DNA of 54,013 nucleotides from an uncultured Lachnospiraceae bacterium (GTDB lineage Bacteria > Bacillota > Clostridia > Lachnospirales > Lachnospiraceae). The notes under the pieces are model-generated. The model saw only the letters and a list, made by a program, of their open reading frames with translations. It had not been told where the DNA came from and searched no databases. Made by a program: the position numbers and the translations under genes. Below, one piece after another: positions 1-7,428 of the stretch. Position 1 is the first letter of the stretch. Every line of letters begins with the position of its first letter. The stretch spans positions 1-54,013 of the forward strand of contig CANOVJ010000021.1 of assembly GCA_947570615.1 (NCBI GenBank), in the 5' to 3' direction.

Positions 1-5
1 CAGAT

Positions 6-28
6 GTCAGAGTTAATTACTCTCTGAC
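6..28. terminator. Hairpin just downstream of the replication-type gene
   Basis: Arms GTCAGAG (6-12) and CTCTGAC (22-28) form a 7-bp stem with a 9-base loop, about 35 bases beyond the stop codon of the DUF6017 gene. There is no clear T-run, so a terminator role is a weak inference. Confidence 0.3.
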
Positions 29-61
29 TACTACACTTTTACGGTACTAAAAAGCGACCAT

Positions 62-922
62 TTACCAGCCGCCATACAGATCGTGATTTACTTGTGAGGT
101 GTAATGATTGCTTATCGTGGTCGGTGCATTGAACAGAACGGTCAGAAGATACTGCTTCATGTTACGAATTTCCGTGGTGTTCTTCTGTAAACAGTCCATG
201 ACAAACTCAATGTGCGAGTTATCCAGCTTCAAGAACCTGGAACGAACGATTTCATGCGGAAAATCGCTTCCTGCAATACGGGTGGTCCTTCGCTTTGCAC
301 AGACCGTTTCCACGATCAGCTCCACAATCTCATCCAAATCCTCCCGATAAGTTTCATACTGCTGACACAGGTATTCATACCCGATATTCTCCTGAATCAA
401 TTCCCGATAACTCTCTATCTCTGTGAGTGACATCGCATCCCTTCCTTTCCGTTCCGGCAGACAATCTGCCGCGCAATCCCGGAAGGGAATGGAATCGGTA
501 CTTGATCCATAAATATTTTGTTTTTGAGTATTTGATTTCTCTATATTTAATTCTGCGGGCTTTTCCGTATCCGGTTTATCCATATCCGGGTTTTCCGTAT
601 CTGGTGAATCCGTATCCGGTTTTCTAAGCTGTGGCTGCTCGTATATGACATACTCTGTATCGCTGATGCGTCCCTGCCGGTCACGCAGCTTGTGCCGCAC
701 AATGTAACCGGCAGCCTCCAATTCCCGCAACGCAGCGCCTATGGCATCCACGCCCTCCTTACAGATCTTTGCAAGACCACGGGTGGTGTAATTCCAGTCC
801 TCCGGCAAAGACAGCATCATGGAAAGCAGTCCCTTGGCTTTTAACGACAGGTTTGCATTTCGTAAATGATGATTGCTCATCACGGTATAATCGCGGGTCC
901 GTTCAATGCGAAAAACGGCCAT
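62..922 (-). CDS. DUF6017-type replication/helix-turn-helix protein of an integrative element
   Basis: 286 residues. Residues 1-97 (starting MAVFRIERTRDY) look like the winged-helix domain found at the N-terminus of plasmid and element replication initiators. Residues 101-122 are a Pro-Asp-rich repeat linker. The C-terminal part from about residue 140 resembles DUF6017. The start is placed at 922 because GGAAGGAG lies 8 bases upstream; the longer frame to 970 has no such site. It is the last gene of the run parA-parB-small gene-this gene, as in many clostridial elements. A role in element replication or copy control is an inference from family and context, not shown by catalytic motifs. Confidence 0.8.
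   Translation of the reverse strand: MAVFRIERTRDYTVMSNHHLRNANLSLKAKGLLSMMLSLPEDWNYTTRGLAKICKEGVDAIGAALRELEAAGYIVRHKLRDRQGRISDTEYVIYEQPQLRKPDTDSPDTENPDMDKPDTEKPAELNIEKSNTQKQNIYGSSTDSIPFRDCAADCLPERKGRDAMSLTEIESYRELIQENIGYEYLCQQYETYREDLDEIVELIVETVCAKRRTTRIAGSDFPHEIVRSRFLKLDNSHIEFVMDCLQKNTTEIRNMKQYLLTVLFNAPTTISNHYTSQVNHDLYGGW
557..622 (-). repeat. Imperfect tandem repeat coding a PDT-rich linker
   Basis: Within the DUF6017 gene, short units coding Pro-Asp-Thr/Met followed by two variable residues repeat four times (PDTDS, PDTEN, PDMDK, PDTEK). The region links the DNA-binding and C-terminal domains and is a likely site of length variation. Confidence 0.7.
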
Positions 923-988
923 CGACCTCACTCCTTCCGAATTTTGGGTACAAAAAAACCGCAATCCCAAATCAAAGAATTGTGGCGT

Positions 989-1279
989 TCAACTTTCTCT
1001 ATATTTTCTTGTGCGTTTCTTTCCCGGCTTAAAGTCGAGGATGTGTCCCTCAACAACACGGGCATACCGCTTGATTTTGATTTTCCGGCGCTGCTGGTCT
1101 TGGAGAGCATTCTGATAGCTGTCCTCTGCAAGAAACAGACGCATTTCATCACCTCTGCTCCCGTAAGCACTACACGGATGGAGAACAACAAACTCAATCA
1201 TCCATCGGGTGCTGTCCTCAAAGCGTTCCACGGCAAGAATGTTATGTCCTTTCAGCTCCCTTGCTGAAATATCCCTCAT
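989..1279 (-). CDS. Small conserved element protein, unknown function
   Basis: 96 residues, rich in Arg and Lys toward the C-terminus (QQRRKIKIKRYAR and a final KPGKKRTRKYRES). An AGGAG ribosome site lies 6 bases before the ATG. It sits 12 bases after parB and before the DUF6017 gene, so it is probably cotranscribed. I recognise no domain. The basic tail could bind nucleic acid, but this is only a guess from composition. Confidence 0.7.
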   Translation of the reverse strand: MRDISARELKGHNILAVERFEDSTRWMIEFVVLHPCSAYGSRGDEMRLFLAEDSYQNALQDQQRRKIKIKRYARVVEGHILDFKPGKKRTRKYRES

Positions 1280-1291
1280 AGGCGGCTCCTT

Positions 1292-2221
1292 TCATCGTTC
1301 CTGGTCTCTCTGACGCTTTTTCTGCCATGCCTCCAGCAGCTTGATGATGGTTTCCTGCATCCGCTGGGGCGTATAGCTTTTAGGAAAATACTTCCGCAAG
1401 GTGTCAGAGGTAAATGTCACTCGGTCCAGATCGCTTTTCTTTTCCTCACCCATGATGACACGCATCATATCGAGGGTCAGATGCCCCTCCTGACTGTATT
1501 TTTTGAGCCGCTGGGCTTGAGAAAGAGAAGGGGTAGCCTGTTCGCTGTCCATCGCGTCCAACAGGTCTACCTGTTCCTCCTTTTTGAGAAAGGACAGCTC
1601 ATAGGTGGGATTTAAGGCAATTTTCTTTTCATCCACCATGTCCAGCAGTTCGGGAATCAGCTCAGTCAAGCGAATAAATCTCTGAACCTGCCTTTGACTC
1701 TCTCCTGCTTGATTTGCAACCAGCTGAATTGATGTCTGCGACTTCTCGCCAACTTGGCGAGAAGTTAAATCTGAGCGTTCTCCCTGATGTTTTATAGCCT
1801 CCAACTTCATTTTATAGGCAAAGGCCCTCTCACTTGGAAGCAGGCTTTCTCGTTGCAGGTTGCTGTCAACCATAATGATCGTGGCGGCATCATCGTCCAA
1901 ATCCCGAACAATGACCGGCATGGTCTCCTTTTCTGCCAACTCACTGGCTCTGTGCCGCCTGTGTCCGGCTACCAGCTCATAACCGCCCTCCGGGTCCGGT
2001 CGAGCAATCGCCGGAACCAGAACGCCATACTGCTTGATACTGTCAGCGGTCTCCATCATGGCTTCGTCATCCTTGACTTTGAATGGGTGGTTCTTAAAGG
2101 GATGCAGTTCAGACAGCGGAATCTCCTGAATCTTTTCCAGCTTTGCATCCTGACGGCCTTCTTCGGTGGAGAACAGATCATCTACCGAGGCCAGCTCTAT
2201 TTTTTTCGCGCTGCTTTTCAA
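1292..2221 (-). CDS. parB: ParB/Spo0J-family partition protein
   Basis: 309 residues. The N-terminal ParB/sulfiredoxin-like domain (about 35-135) has the diagnostic GHRRHRA box (the CTP-binding motif of the family), followed by a helix-turn-helix region around residues 150-185 (ESQRQVQRFIRL) and a C-terminal extension. The initiation codon is TTG at 2221, with GGAGGTG 7 bases upstream inside the end of parA; the genes overlap by 44 bases, which suggests translational coupling. With ParA it should segregate or stabilise the excised circular element. The centromere (parS-like) sites were not identified. Confidence 0.9.
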   Translation of the reverse strand: MKSSAKKIELASVDDLFSTEEGRQDAKLEKIQEIPLSELHPFKNHPFKVKDDEAMMETADSIKQYGVLVPAIARPDPEGGYELVAGHRRHRASELAEKETMPVIVRDLDDDAATIIMVDSNLQRESLLPSERAFAYKMKLEAIKHQGERSDLTSRQVGEKSQTSIQLVANQAGESQRQVQRFIRLTELIPELLDMVDEKKIALNPTYELSFLKKEEQVDLLDAMDSEQATPSLSQAQRLKKYSQEGHLTLDMMRVIMGEEKKSDLDRVTFTSDTLRKYFPKSYTPQRMQETIIKLLEAWQKKRQRDQER

Positions 2222-2999
2222 GTTTCAACACCTCCTTCGTCAGATTTCGATACCCCTCTGCCACTTTGCCGCCAGGGTCATAGGCGAAAATACTTTTTCC
2301 CTCTGCACTGATTTCCTTCGCCCGGACAGAATGGGGGATCTCTGTGCCGAATACTTTGATCTTGCTGCCATAGGTCTCCCGCAGGAGCGCGGAAATCTCT
2401 TTGGCAAAGTTGGTTCGGCTGTCCACCATCGTCAGCAGGATACCGTCAATCTGGAGCTTGGGGTTGATTTGCCTCTTTACCTTGTTTACCGTGGAGAGCA
2501 GCTGTTCCAGCCCTTTAGCGGGCAGATACTCTGCCTGAACGGGAATGATGATCCTATTCGCAGCAGCCAGCGCATTGACTGTGAGCATACCAAGGGAGGG
2601 CTGGCAGTCGATGAGGATATGGGAGTATTGCCCCTTCAGTGTGTCCAGATATTGCCGTAAAACCGTTTCACGGCTCATGGCGTTTACCAGAGAAACCTCC
2701 ATACCGGAAAGCTGAATATCCGCAGGCATCAGGTCAACGCCTTCTACATGATGCAGAATACCTTCTCCGGGGCGTATAGGCTGATCCATCAGAATATTGC
2801 CCATTGCATCCGACAGTGTAAATGGCAGCTTGTCTGGTTGCGGATTTCCCAAGCTGATTGTCAGGCTTCCTTGCGGGTCCCCGTCGATCAGAAGCACTTT
2901 CTTTCCGGCCTGTGCCAGACCTATTCCCAAGTTCGCACAGGTTGTTGTTTTGCCAACGCCGCCTTTCTGGTTGGCGATGGCGATGATTTGTGTGTTCAA
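2178..2999 (-). CDS. parA: ParA-family partition ATPase
   Basis: 273 residues. A deviant Walker A motif KGGVGKTTT (residues 12-20) near the N-terminus, LLIDGDPQGS (Walker A' region) and LIDCQPSLG (Walker B) identify a ParA/MinD-type ATPase. It is first in the par run of the element. The start is TTG at 2999 with a strong GGAGGAGG ribosome site 5-6 bases upstream; no in-frame ATG fits the conserved MNTQIIAIANQKGG start. It would act with the overlapping ParB to partition the excised element. The TTG start, shared with parB, may keep expression low. Confidence 0.92.
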   Translation of the reverse strand: MNTQIIAIANQKGGVGKTTTCANLGIGLAQAGKKVLLIDGDPQGSLTISLGNPQPDKLPFTLSDAMGNILMDQPIRPGEGILHHVEGVDLMPADIQLSGMEVSLVNAMSRETVLRQYLDTLKGQYSHILIDCQPSLGMLTVNALAAANRIIIPVQAEYLPAKGLEQLLSTVNKVKRQINPKLQIDGILLTMVDSRTNFAKEISALLRETYGSKIKVFGTEIPHSVRAKEISAEGKSIFAYDPGGKVAEGYRNLTKEVLKLEKQREKNRAGLGR

Positions 3000-3025
3000 A
3001 TAAACCTCCTCCTTCTACAAAAAAT

Positions 3026-3049
3026 ATCCCTATTCCGAAAAATAGGGAT
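3026..3049. promoter_or_regulatory. Inverted repeat upstream of parA
   Basis: Arms ATCCCTATT (3026-3034) and AATAGGGAT (3041-3049) form a perfect 9-bp inverted repeat between parA and the rlmD terminator. It could be a par autoregulatory operator, a centromere site or a second terminator. No single role can be chosen from sequence. Confidence 0.4.
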
Positions 3050-3050
3050 G

Positions 3051-3087
3051 AAAAAAGCCGCTTACTCAAATAAATGAATAAACGGCT
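3051..3087 (-). terminator. Intrinsic terminator of rlmD
   Basis: On the minus strand a 12-bp stem with two G-T pairs (arms AGCCGTTTATTC and GAGTAAGCGGCT) is followed directly by a run of six T. It lies about 30 bases after the rlmD stop codon, inside the element, so the element supplies both the last codons and the terminator of rlmD. Confidence 0.75.
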
Positions 3088-3118
3088 ATGTAAGAAATAT
3101 TCGATTGTAAGTAAAGTT

Positions 3119-4840
3119 TTATATCACTGCAAAATAACGAAGTGCATCTTTGATTGCTTCTACCTTTTCTGGTGTCGGATGTTTCCTCGGCTGTTTCAAT
3201 TCTTCTACCGCATTAGGAGCATCATACATCGGCAATCCCAAATTTCGCTTTACCTCTGCGATATATGCGGTATGTACCTTGAAGCCGTATTTCGCTTCTA
3301 TGTACTCCTTAATCATTTTGTAGGTCACTTTTTCTTTGGGCTTGTACGCTTCGGCTCTTTTAGCAATACTATCTACCGGAATCTTGCCCTCGCCCTCTCC
3401 AAACTCCACATCAATGTGGATATAACTGTCGGCTTTTTTGTGGGACAAAAGAACTACCGTCTCTGTATGATTTGTAAACGGAAACATATCCACCGCCGCC
3501 GCCCGTTCCATCCGGTATCCCCTGCCGCACAGATACTCCAGATCTCTGGCCAGCGTCTCGGGATTGCAGGACACATATACGATCTTCCCGGGCTTGAGTC
3601 CTGCCAGAGATGCCAGAAACTGTTCGCTTCCTCCCGTCCGGGGCGGATCCATGAAAACCACGTCCACCCGCTCCCCGGTCTGTACGAGCTCCTCCATAAA
3701 CTCTCCCGCGTCCGCCTGATAAAAACGGATATTGGAGACGTGATTTCTTCTGGCGCCGGCCACCGCGTCCTTCACCGCGTCCCGGTTTAATTCCACGCCG
3801 ATACACCTCTGTGCCTTCCTCGCCGCGATCATGCCGATGGTACCTGTTCCGCAGTAGGCGTCCAGCACCGTCTCCTTTCCTGACAGCTGCGCGTACTCCA
3901 GGGCTTTCCCATACAATATCTCCGTCTGCACCGGATTTACCTGATAAAAGGATCCGGGAGAAATCTTGAAAGTCATACCGCAAAGCTCATCCTCAATGTA
4001 CCCCGGGCCGTAGATCACCTGCTCCTTCTCCCCCAGCACCATACTGGTTCTTTTGTCGTTGACATTCACCACGATGGTGGTGATCTGTGGGTGTTCCTTT
4101 CTCAGCGCCTCCACAAAATGATTTTTGGAGGGAAGAATGGGGGAGCGCAGAACCAGCACCACCATGATCTGTCCCGTGTGATATCCCACTCTCACCAGCA
4201 CGTGGCGCAGAAGGCCATAGCCCGTATCCTCGTCATAAACCCTGATCTTAAAGGAGGTGATAAGCTTTTTCACCGTCTGTATGATGGCGGCCGCCTTCCG
4301 ATTCTCCAGAAAGCAGGAATCCGCCGGAACAATCTGGTGGGTCCCCTCCCGGTACACCCCGCAAACGCTCCTGCCCCTTTTGTCCATTCCAAAGGCCGCG
4401 TGTACCTTATGCCGGTAATACCCGGGCTCCTCCATACCGATGATCCCCTCCAGCCTTCCGTAGGGCTTTAACAGCTCCGCAACCTGCTGCTTTTTGAGGG
4501 CGAGCTGTTTGTTATAATCCATATGTAAAAGCTGACAGCCTCCGCATTTCTGGTAGACCGGGCATTTTTCCGTGCCGGAGCGTTTTTTGCCCTGCCCTGC
4601 CTGGCCTGCGGGCTTTTTCCCGGCCGTTCCCGGCCTGGTCGCGCCCGGCCCTGCAGTCCCTAGCCTGCTGCCTTTTCCGGCGCTTTTCACTGAGCGGGGC
4701 CTCTCCTTTAACATAAGGATATCCGGCGGAGTCTGGCATCCGTTGTTATCCCTTCGGGAGCTTCCCGGCTGCCCGCCGGCGCCTCTGCCGCCGTCCCGTT
4801 CGGCTCCCTGCCGCCTCTTCGTCGTTTTTCCTCTCTGCAT
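3119..4840 (-). CDS. rlmD: 23S rRNA (uracil-C5)-methyltransferase RlmD/RumA with element-derived C-terminus
   Basis: 573 residues, longer than the usual 380-460. Cys93, Cys99, Cys102 and Cys176 fit the iron-sulfur cluster of RumA. DAYCGTGTIG is SAM motif I, DPPR is motif IV, and SCNP (about Cys425) holds the catalytic Cys. The TRAM domain common in RlmD is absent. Residues 1-90 are low-complexity and basic; residues 31-45 are the translation of a dispersed 23-base hairpin repeat. Residues 469-573 are a C-terminal domain not part of ordinary RlmD, encoded beyond the inferred element junction. A GGAGG site lies 10 bases before the ATG. The true start could be further in, near the first cysteine. 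Confidence 0.88.
   Translation of the reverse strand: MQRGKTTKRRQGAERDGGRGAGGQPGSSRRDNNGCQTPPDILMLKERPRSVKSAGKGSRLGTAGPGATRPGTAGKKPAGQAGQGKKRSGTEKCPVYQKCGGCQLLHMDYNKQLALKKQQVAELLKPYGRLEGIIGMEEPGYYRHKVHAAFGMDKRGRSVCGVYREGTHQIVPADSCFLENRKAAAIIQTVKKLITSFKIRVYDEDTGYGLLRHVLVRVGYHTGQIMVVLVLRSPILPSKNHFVEALRKEHPQITTIVVNVNDKRTSMVLGEKEQVIYGPGYIEDELCGMTFKISPGSFYQVNPVQTEILYGKALEYAQLSGKETVLDAYCGTGTIGMIAARKAQRCIGVELNRDAVKDAVAGARRNHVSNIRFYQADAGEFMEELVQTGERVDVVFMDPPRTGGSEQFLASLAGLKPGKIVYVSCNPETLARDLEYLCGRGYRMERAAAVDMFPFTNHTETVVLLSHKKADSYIHIDVEFGEGEGKIPVDSIAKRAEAYKPKEKVTYKMIKEYIEAKYGFKVHTAYIAEVKRNLGLPMYDAPNAVEELKQPRKHPTPEKVEAIKDALRYFAVI
3434..3469 (-). other. Inferred attachment-site region of the element in rlmD
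   Basis: These bases code for HTETVVLLSHKK, the conserved last motif of the RumA fold. Immediately after it the protein leaves the family and base composition shifts to AT-rich. Elements that integrate in rumA recombine in this conserved stretch. The exact crossover cannot be set without the other junction or an empty-site relative. Confidence 0.55.
4718..4740 (+). repeat. Dispersed 23-base hairpin repeat, copy inside rlmD
   Basis: The arms GATATC and GGCATC (one mismatch, one G-T pair) and inner GGC/GTC pair around a GGA loop. The copy is preceded by TTAACATAAG and followed by CGTTGTTATC, the family linker. It is transcribed and translated antisense to its listed orientation, giving NNGCQTPPDILML in RlmD. 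Confidence 0.8.
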
Positions 4841-4867
4841 TTTCTCTTTCCCTCCGCCAAAAATACG

Positions 4868-4969
4868 GACAGCACGCTCCGCGAACTAACCCTTATGCCA
4901 AACAACGGACAGCGCGCTTTGCGAGCCATCCTTATGTTGAACAAATGCCGCCTCGCTTTGCCGGCCAAC
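4868..4969 (-). repeat. Array of three 23-base hairpin repeats
   Basis: Minus-orientation copies at 4868-4890, 4908-4930 and 4947-4969 start 40 and 39 bases apart. The first two fold into near-complete stems with loops GGA and AAA; the third is degenerate. The linker reads, on the minus strand, TTGTTCAACATAAG, as in the other arrays. It lies just upstream of the rlmD start. Confidence 0.8.
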
Positions 4970-5113
4970 TCATTGTATCCAACTCCGCCTCGCCTTTCAA
5001 ACCAGCTTACCGCAACAAAACCCCATGCAGACTACATGAGGTTTTTTCTGAACAGATCCCGTAAGAATTTCTCCTTCCGGATCAATCTTCGCTTTTTAAC
5101 GCCCCAAATCCTG

Positions 5114-5133
5114 CCGCCGGATATACCCGGCGG
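5114..5133 (-). terminator. GC-rich hairpin downstream of the 93-residue gene
   Basis: Arms CCGCCGG (5114-5120) and CCGGCGG (5127-5133) form a strong 7-bp stem about 120 bases after the stop codon at 5250. No T-run follows on the minus strand, so termination is only possible. Confidence 0.35.
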
Positions 5134-5249
5134 CGGGAACCTCTTCCTGTGAGAGAACTGTCCTGCAAAAACCGTTCCGACGATCCCTCCCGGCAGGAAA
5201 TATCCGGCAGGAAATCCCGATGGGAAGTTCCTGGTGGGAATTTTCCACT

Positions 5250-5531
5250 TTATCCCGCATCCCGCAGCTTTATATCCTCGAGCCCCTGCGCAAGCTCAGT
5301 GGCCCGCTCCACATCCGCCTCGTTGATCCGCACGGTAAAGACATTTCTTTCCTTCTGATTCTCGCTCCCGAAAAGCCTTGCCAGCCAGGAACGCTCCTGC
5401 CACTCGATAAAATACGATATCCGGTTCTGCAAAAAAAGCTTCTCCAGCTTTTTCTTGCTTTCCTGACTGTACACTCTGCAAAAGGAAACCTCTCTGTTAA
5501 ATGCCTGATCATCAAAAATCACTGACGCCAA
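5250..5531 (-). CDS. Conserved hypothetical protein, 93 residues
   Basis: I do not recognise the family. It is a soluble alpha/beta-looking protein (VIFDDQAFNREVSFCRVYS and RNVFTVRINEADVERATELAQ) with charged helices and no membrane segment. The frame opens with TTG at 5531; the only upstream purine tract is GGGGGAAAA, so the start is uncertain and GTG at 5522 is an alternative. It lies 123 bases downstream of the next minus-strand gene. Confidence 0.6.
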   Translation of the reverse strand: MASVIFDDQAFNREVSFCRVYSQESKKKLEKLFLQNRISYFIEWQERSWLARLFGSENQKERNVFTVRINEADVERATELAQGLEDIKLRDAG

Positions 5532-5654
5532 TTTTCCCCCACACCCTTCCGTACACGATTTTTACGTCATCTGATTTCATTATAATTTGTAAACCGAAAG
5601 ATTTCAACATCAGATTAAAATATTTGCGATGCAGGATCTGCCATGCAATACTTG

Positions 5655-5942
5655 CTATGCCCTCCCGGCCTGCTCCCACTCGGCCCTGTGCTCCTCGTAC
5701 ATGGCGTTGAGGTAATCCGCCGCCTCCCGCACCCCCTGGGCGCTGAGTTCAAACTCGCGCCGCCGCTTCTTTTCCTCCTGCGTGCGGGCATAGCAGTAAG
5801 GCTCCGGCCAGATGATCACCTCCAGCACGGAGCCCTCCTCCTTTTCCTTCTTTTTCAGCATATATCTCATGCCGCCCATACTGCCCGTGTACTCTTCCTT
5901 TTTGATATAATTCAGCACATGGAATTTTTCCGCGTCGATCAT
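5655..5942 (-). CDS. Conserved hypothetical protein at the end of the fab operon
   Basis: 95 residues from ATG at 5942, chosen because GGGAGA lies 5 bases upstream and the ATG overlaps the fabT stop by one base (TGATG), which suggests translational coupling. The 100-residue version starting at 5957 has no ribosome site. The product is charged, with KKKEKEEG and EEKKRRREFELS tracts, and contains VLEVIIWPEPYCYART. No known domain was recognised. Its position makes it the last gene of the fatty-acid operon, but a role in lipid metabolism is only suggested by position. Confidence 0.7.
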   Translation of the reverse strand: MIDAEKFHVLNYIKKEEYTGSMGGMRYMLKKKEKEEGSVLEVIIWPEPYCYARTQEEKKRRREFELSAQGVREAADYLNAMYEEHRAEWEQAGRA

Positions 5943-6394
5943 CACTTCTCCCTGCATGTTTCATGCCCCTGAAAATAATCCACCAGGCTTCCCAGCGACC
6001 GGATCAGGATCCCTGTCTCCTTCTCGTCAAACCCATCCAGCGCAGAACGAACCATCTCCCTGTGAAAATTCTGATGATGGAGAAACGCTCTTTTGCCCTT
6101 ATCGGTGAGGGAAAGCAGCACCAGCCGCTTGTCCTCATCGCTTCTCTCCCGCAGCACATAGTGGTTTCTGGTCAGCCTGTCGATGGCTTTGGTAAGGGTT
6201 CCCACGGTGACGGAAAGCCTTTTGGCCACCGAGGAGCTGGTTTTTGGCTCCTGTATGTCGATGGCCTCGATCACATGCATGTCATTTATGGTGATATCCT
6301 GAAACTCACCGGTGATCAGGGCTTTCTGTTCGATGTTCATGATCTCCTGAAATAATGTAATAAGTAATGTATTTAAAGTCTGATTCAGTTCCAT
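5942..6394 (-). CDS. fabT: MarR-family repressor of fatty-acid synthesis, FabT-like
   Basis: 150 residues. A MarR winged helix covers about residues 35-115, with SSSVAKRLSVTVGTLTKAIDRLTRNHYV as recognition region and RSDEDKRLVLLSLTDKG as the wing. It sits in the fab cluster directly after fabH; in streptococci and related Firmicutes fabT adjoins fabH and represses fab genes with long-chain acyl-ACP as corepressor. Three FabT-type palindromes lie at the operon promoter near 14000. Here the gene is at the distal end of the operon, unlike the usual fabT-first order. Start ATG with GGGAAGGACA upstream. Confidence 0.85.
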   Translation of the reverse strand: MELNQTLNTLLITLFQEIMNIEQKALITGEFQDITINDMHVIEAIDIQEPKTSSSVAKRLSVTVGTLTKAIDRLTRNHYVLRERSDEDKRLVLLSLTDKGKRAFLHHQNFHREMVRSALDGFDEKETGILIRSLGSLVDYFQGHETCREK

Positions 6395-6455
6395 TGTCCT
6401 TCCCTCTTTGGGCCCCGGAAAATTCCTGTCTCCACCACGCCGGGCGGAAAAAGAC

Positions 6456-7418
6456 CTACCAGGTGAGCACCGCCGCTCCCCAGGTGAGCCCGGCCCCGAA
6501 GCCGGCCAGCACGATTTTGTCCCCCCGCGAAAGGCTCCCCTCCCGGTTCACGTGATCAAGCAGGATGGGAACACTCGCTGCTGATATATTACCACATTTC
6601 TGAAGATTTGTCGGGAATTTTTCCATGGGCCGGCCCATTTTTTTTGCCACCGACTCTATAATCCGGATGTTGGCCTGATGGAGCAGGAAATATTTGATCT
6701 CCTCCGCAGGGATCTTCGCCTGCTCCAGAGCCTTTTCTATGGCGCAGGGCACGGTTTTCACCGCAAATTTATAGACTGCCCGGCCGTCCATCCGGGTAAA
6801 ATCCACCGCGGCTTCGTTCTGCGCCAGGGGATTGTTCACCGGCCTGTTATGGCAGGTCAGGGCCATACCGCTTTTTCCGTCGGTCCCCTGCACCAGGCTC
6901 AGAATTCCCTCCTCCTGCCTTCTCACCAGGGCGGCGCCCGCCCCGTCTCCAAAGAGTACGCAGGTTCCCCGGTCCTGCCAGTCCATCAGTCTCGAGAGCG
7001 TCTCCGCCCCGATCACCAGCGCCGTCTCGGCCATCCCGGCTTTCATGTAGGCGTCCGCAATGGCAAGGCCGAACAGAAAGCCCGCGCAGGCCGCGTTGAT
7101 GTCGAAGGCCACCGCATTGTCAGCCCCAAGCCCGCTCTGCACCTGGGCGGCAGTGGAGGGAAAATACATATCCGCAGACACTGTTCCCACGATGATCAGG
7201 TCGATTTCATCCGCATCCGCCCCTGCGTTCTCCAAGGCGTTTTTTCCCGCCCGGACAGCCATGGAGACAGTGGTCTCCTCCACCGCCAGGTGGCGCTGCG
7301 CGATCCCCGTCCTGTCCCTGATCCATTCGTCCGTGGTGTCCACCCACTTTTCGAGCTCCCGGTTGCTGACCGTGTGCTCCGGCAGACAGCTTCCGGTTCC
7401 AATAATTCTTGCCGGCAT
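6456..7418 (-). CDS. fabH: 3-oxoacyl-ACP synthase III (KAS III)
   Basis: 320 residues, the usual FabH length. The enzyme condenses acetyl-CoA (or another short acyl-CoA) with malonyl-ACP to start fatty-acid chains. Catalytic Cys111 lies in NAACAGF, His in LLHQANIRI and Asn in CGNISAASVP. The start is ATG 7418 with AGGAGGAG 4 bases upstream; a longer frame to 7490 reads into accDA and lacks a site. It begins 10 bases after the accDA stop. Whether it prefers acetyl-CoA or branched primers cannot be told from what I can see. Confidence 0.95.
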   Translation of the reverse strand: MPARIIGTGSCLPEHTVSNRELEKWVDTTDEWIRDRTGIAQRHLAVEETTVSMAVRAGKNALENAGADADEIDLIIVGTVSADMYFPSTAAQVQSGLGADNAVAFDINAACAGFLFGLAIADAYMKAGMAETALVIGAETLSRLMDWQDRGTCVLFGDGAGAALVRRQEEGILSLVQGTDGKSGMALTCHNRPVNNPLAQNEAAVDFTRMDGRAVYKFAVKTVPCAIEKALEQAKIPAEEIKYFLLHQANIRIIESVAKKMGRPMEKFPTNLQKCGNISAASVPILLDHVNREGSLSRGDKIVLAGFGAGLTWGAAVLTW

Positions 7419-7428
7419 GATTCTCCTC

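Larger units (their letters stand above)
1..3469. mobile_element. End of an integrative (conjugative) element inserted in the 3' end of rlmD
   Basis: This stretch carries parA, parB, a small gene and a DUF6017 replication-type gene, a set typical of integrative and conjugative elements of Firmicutes. It ends inside rlmD. The 3' end of rumA/rlmD is a known attachment site for such elements. By eye, codon use in the last 105 codons of rlmD and in the par genes is more AT-rich than in the rest of rlmD. The other end, the integrase and any conjugation genes are outside the window, so whether the element is mobile cannot be judged. The exact boundary is inferred. Confidence 0.75.
4841..5249. other. 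Non-coding stretch upstream of rlmD
   Basis: 409 bases without a credible gene. 4868-4969 holds three hairpin repeats. 5114-5133 is a GC-rich hairpin. 5176-5215 contains two copies of CGGCAGGAAAT-like sequence. No clear promoter for rlmD was found; it may lie between the repeats. Confidence 0.6.

Noticed and set aside
4708-4968. Open frame of 86 residues before rlmD
   Set aside because: Also a translation of three repeat units, overlapping the real gene in another frame.
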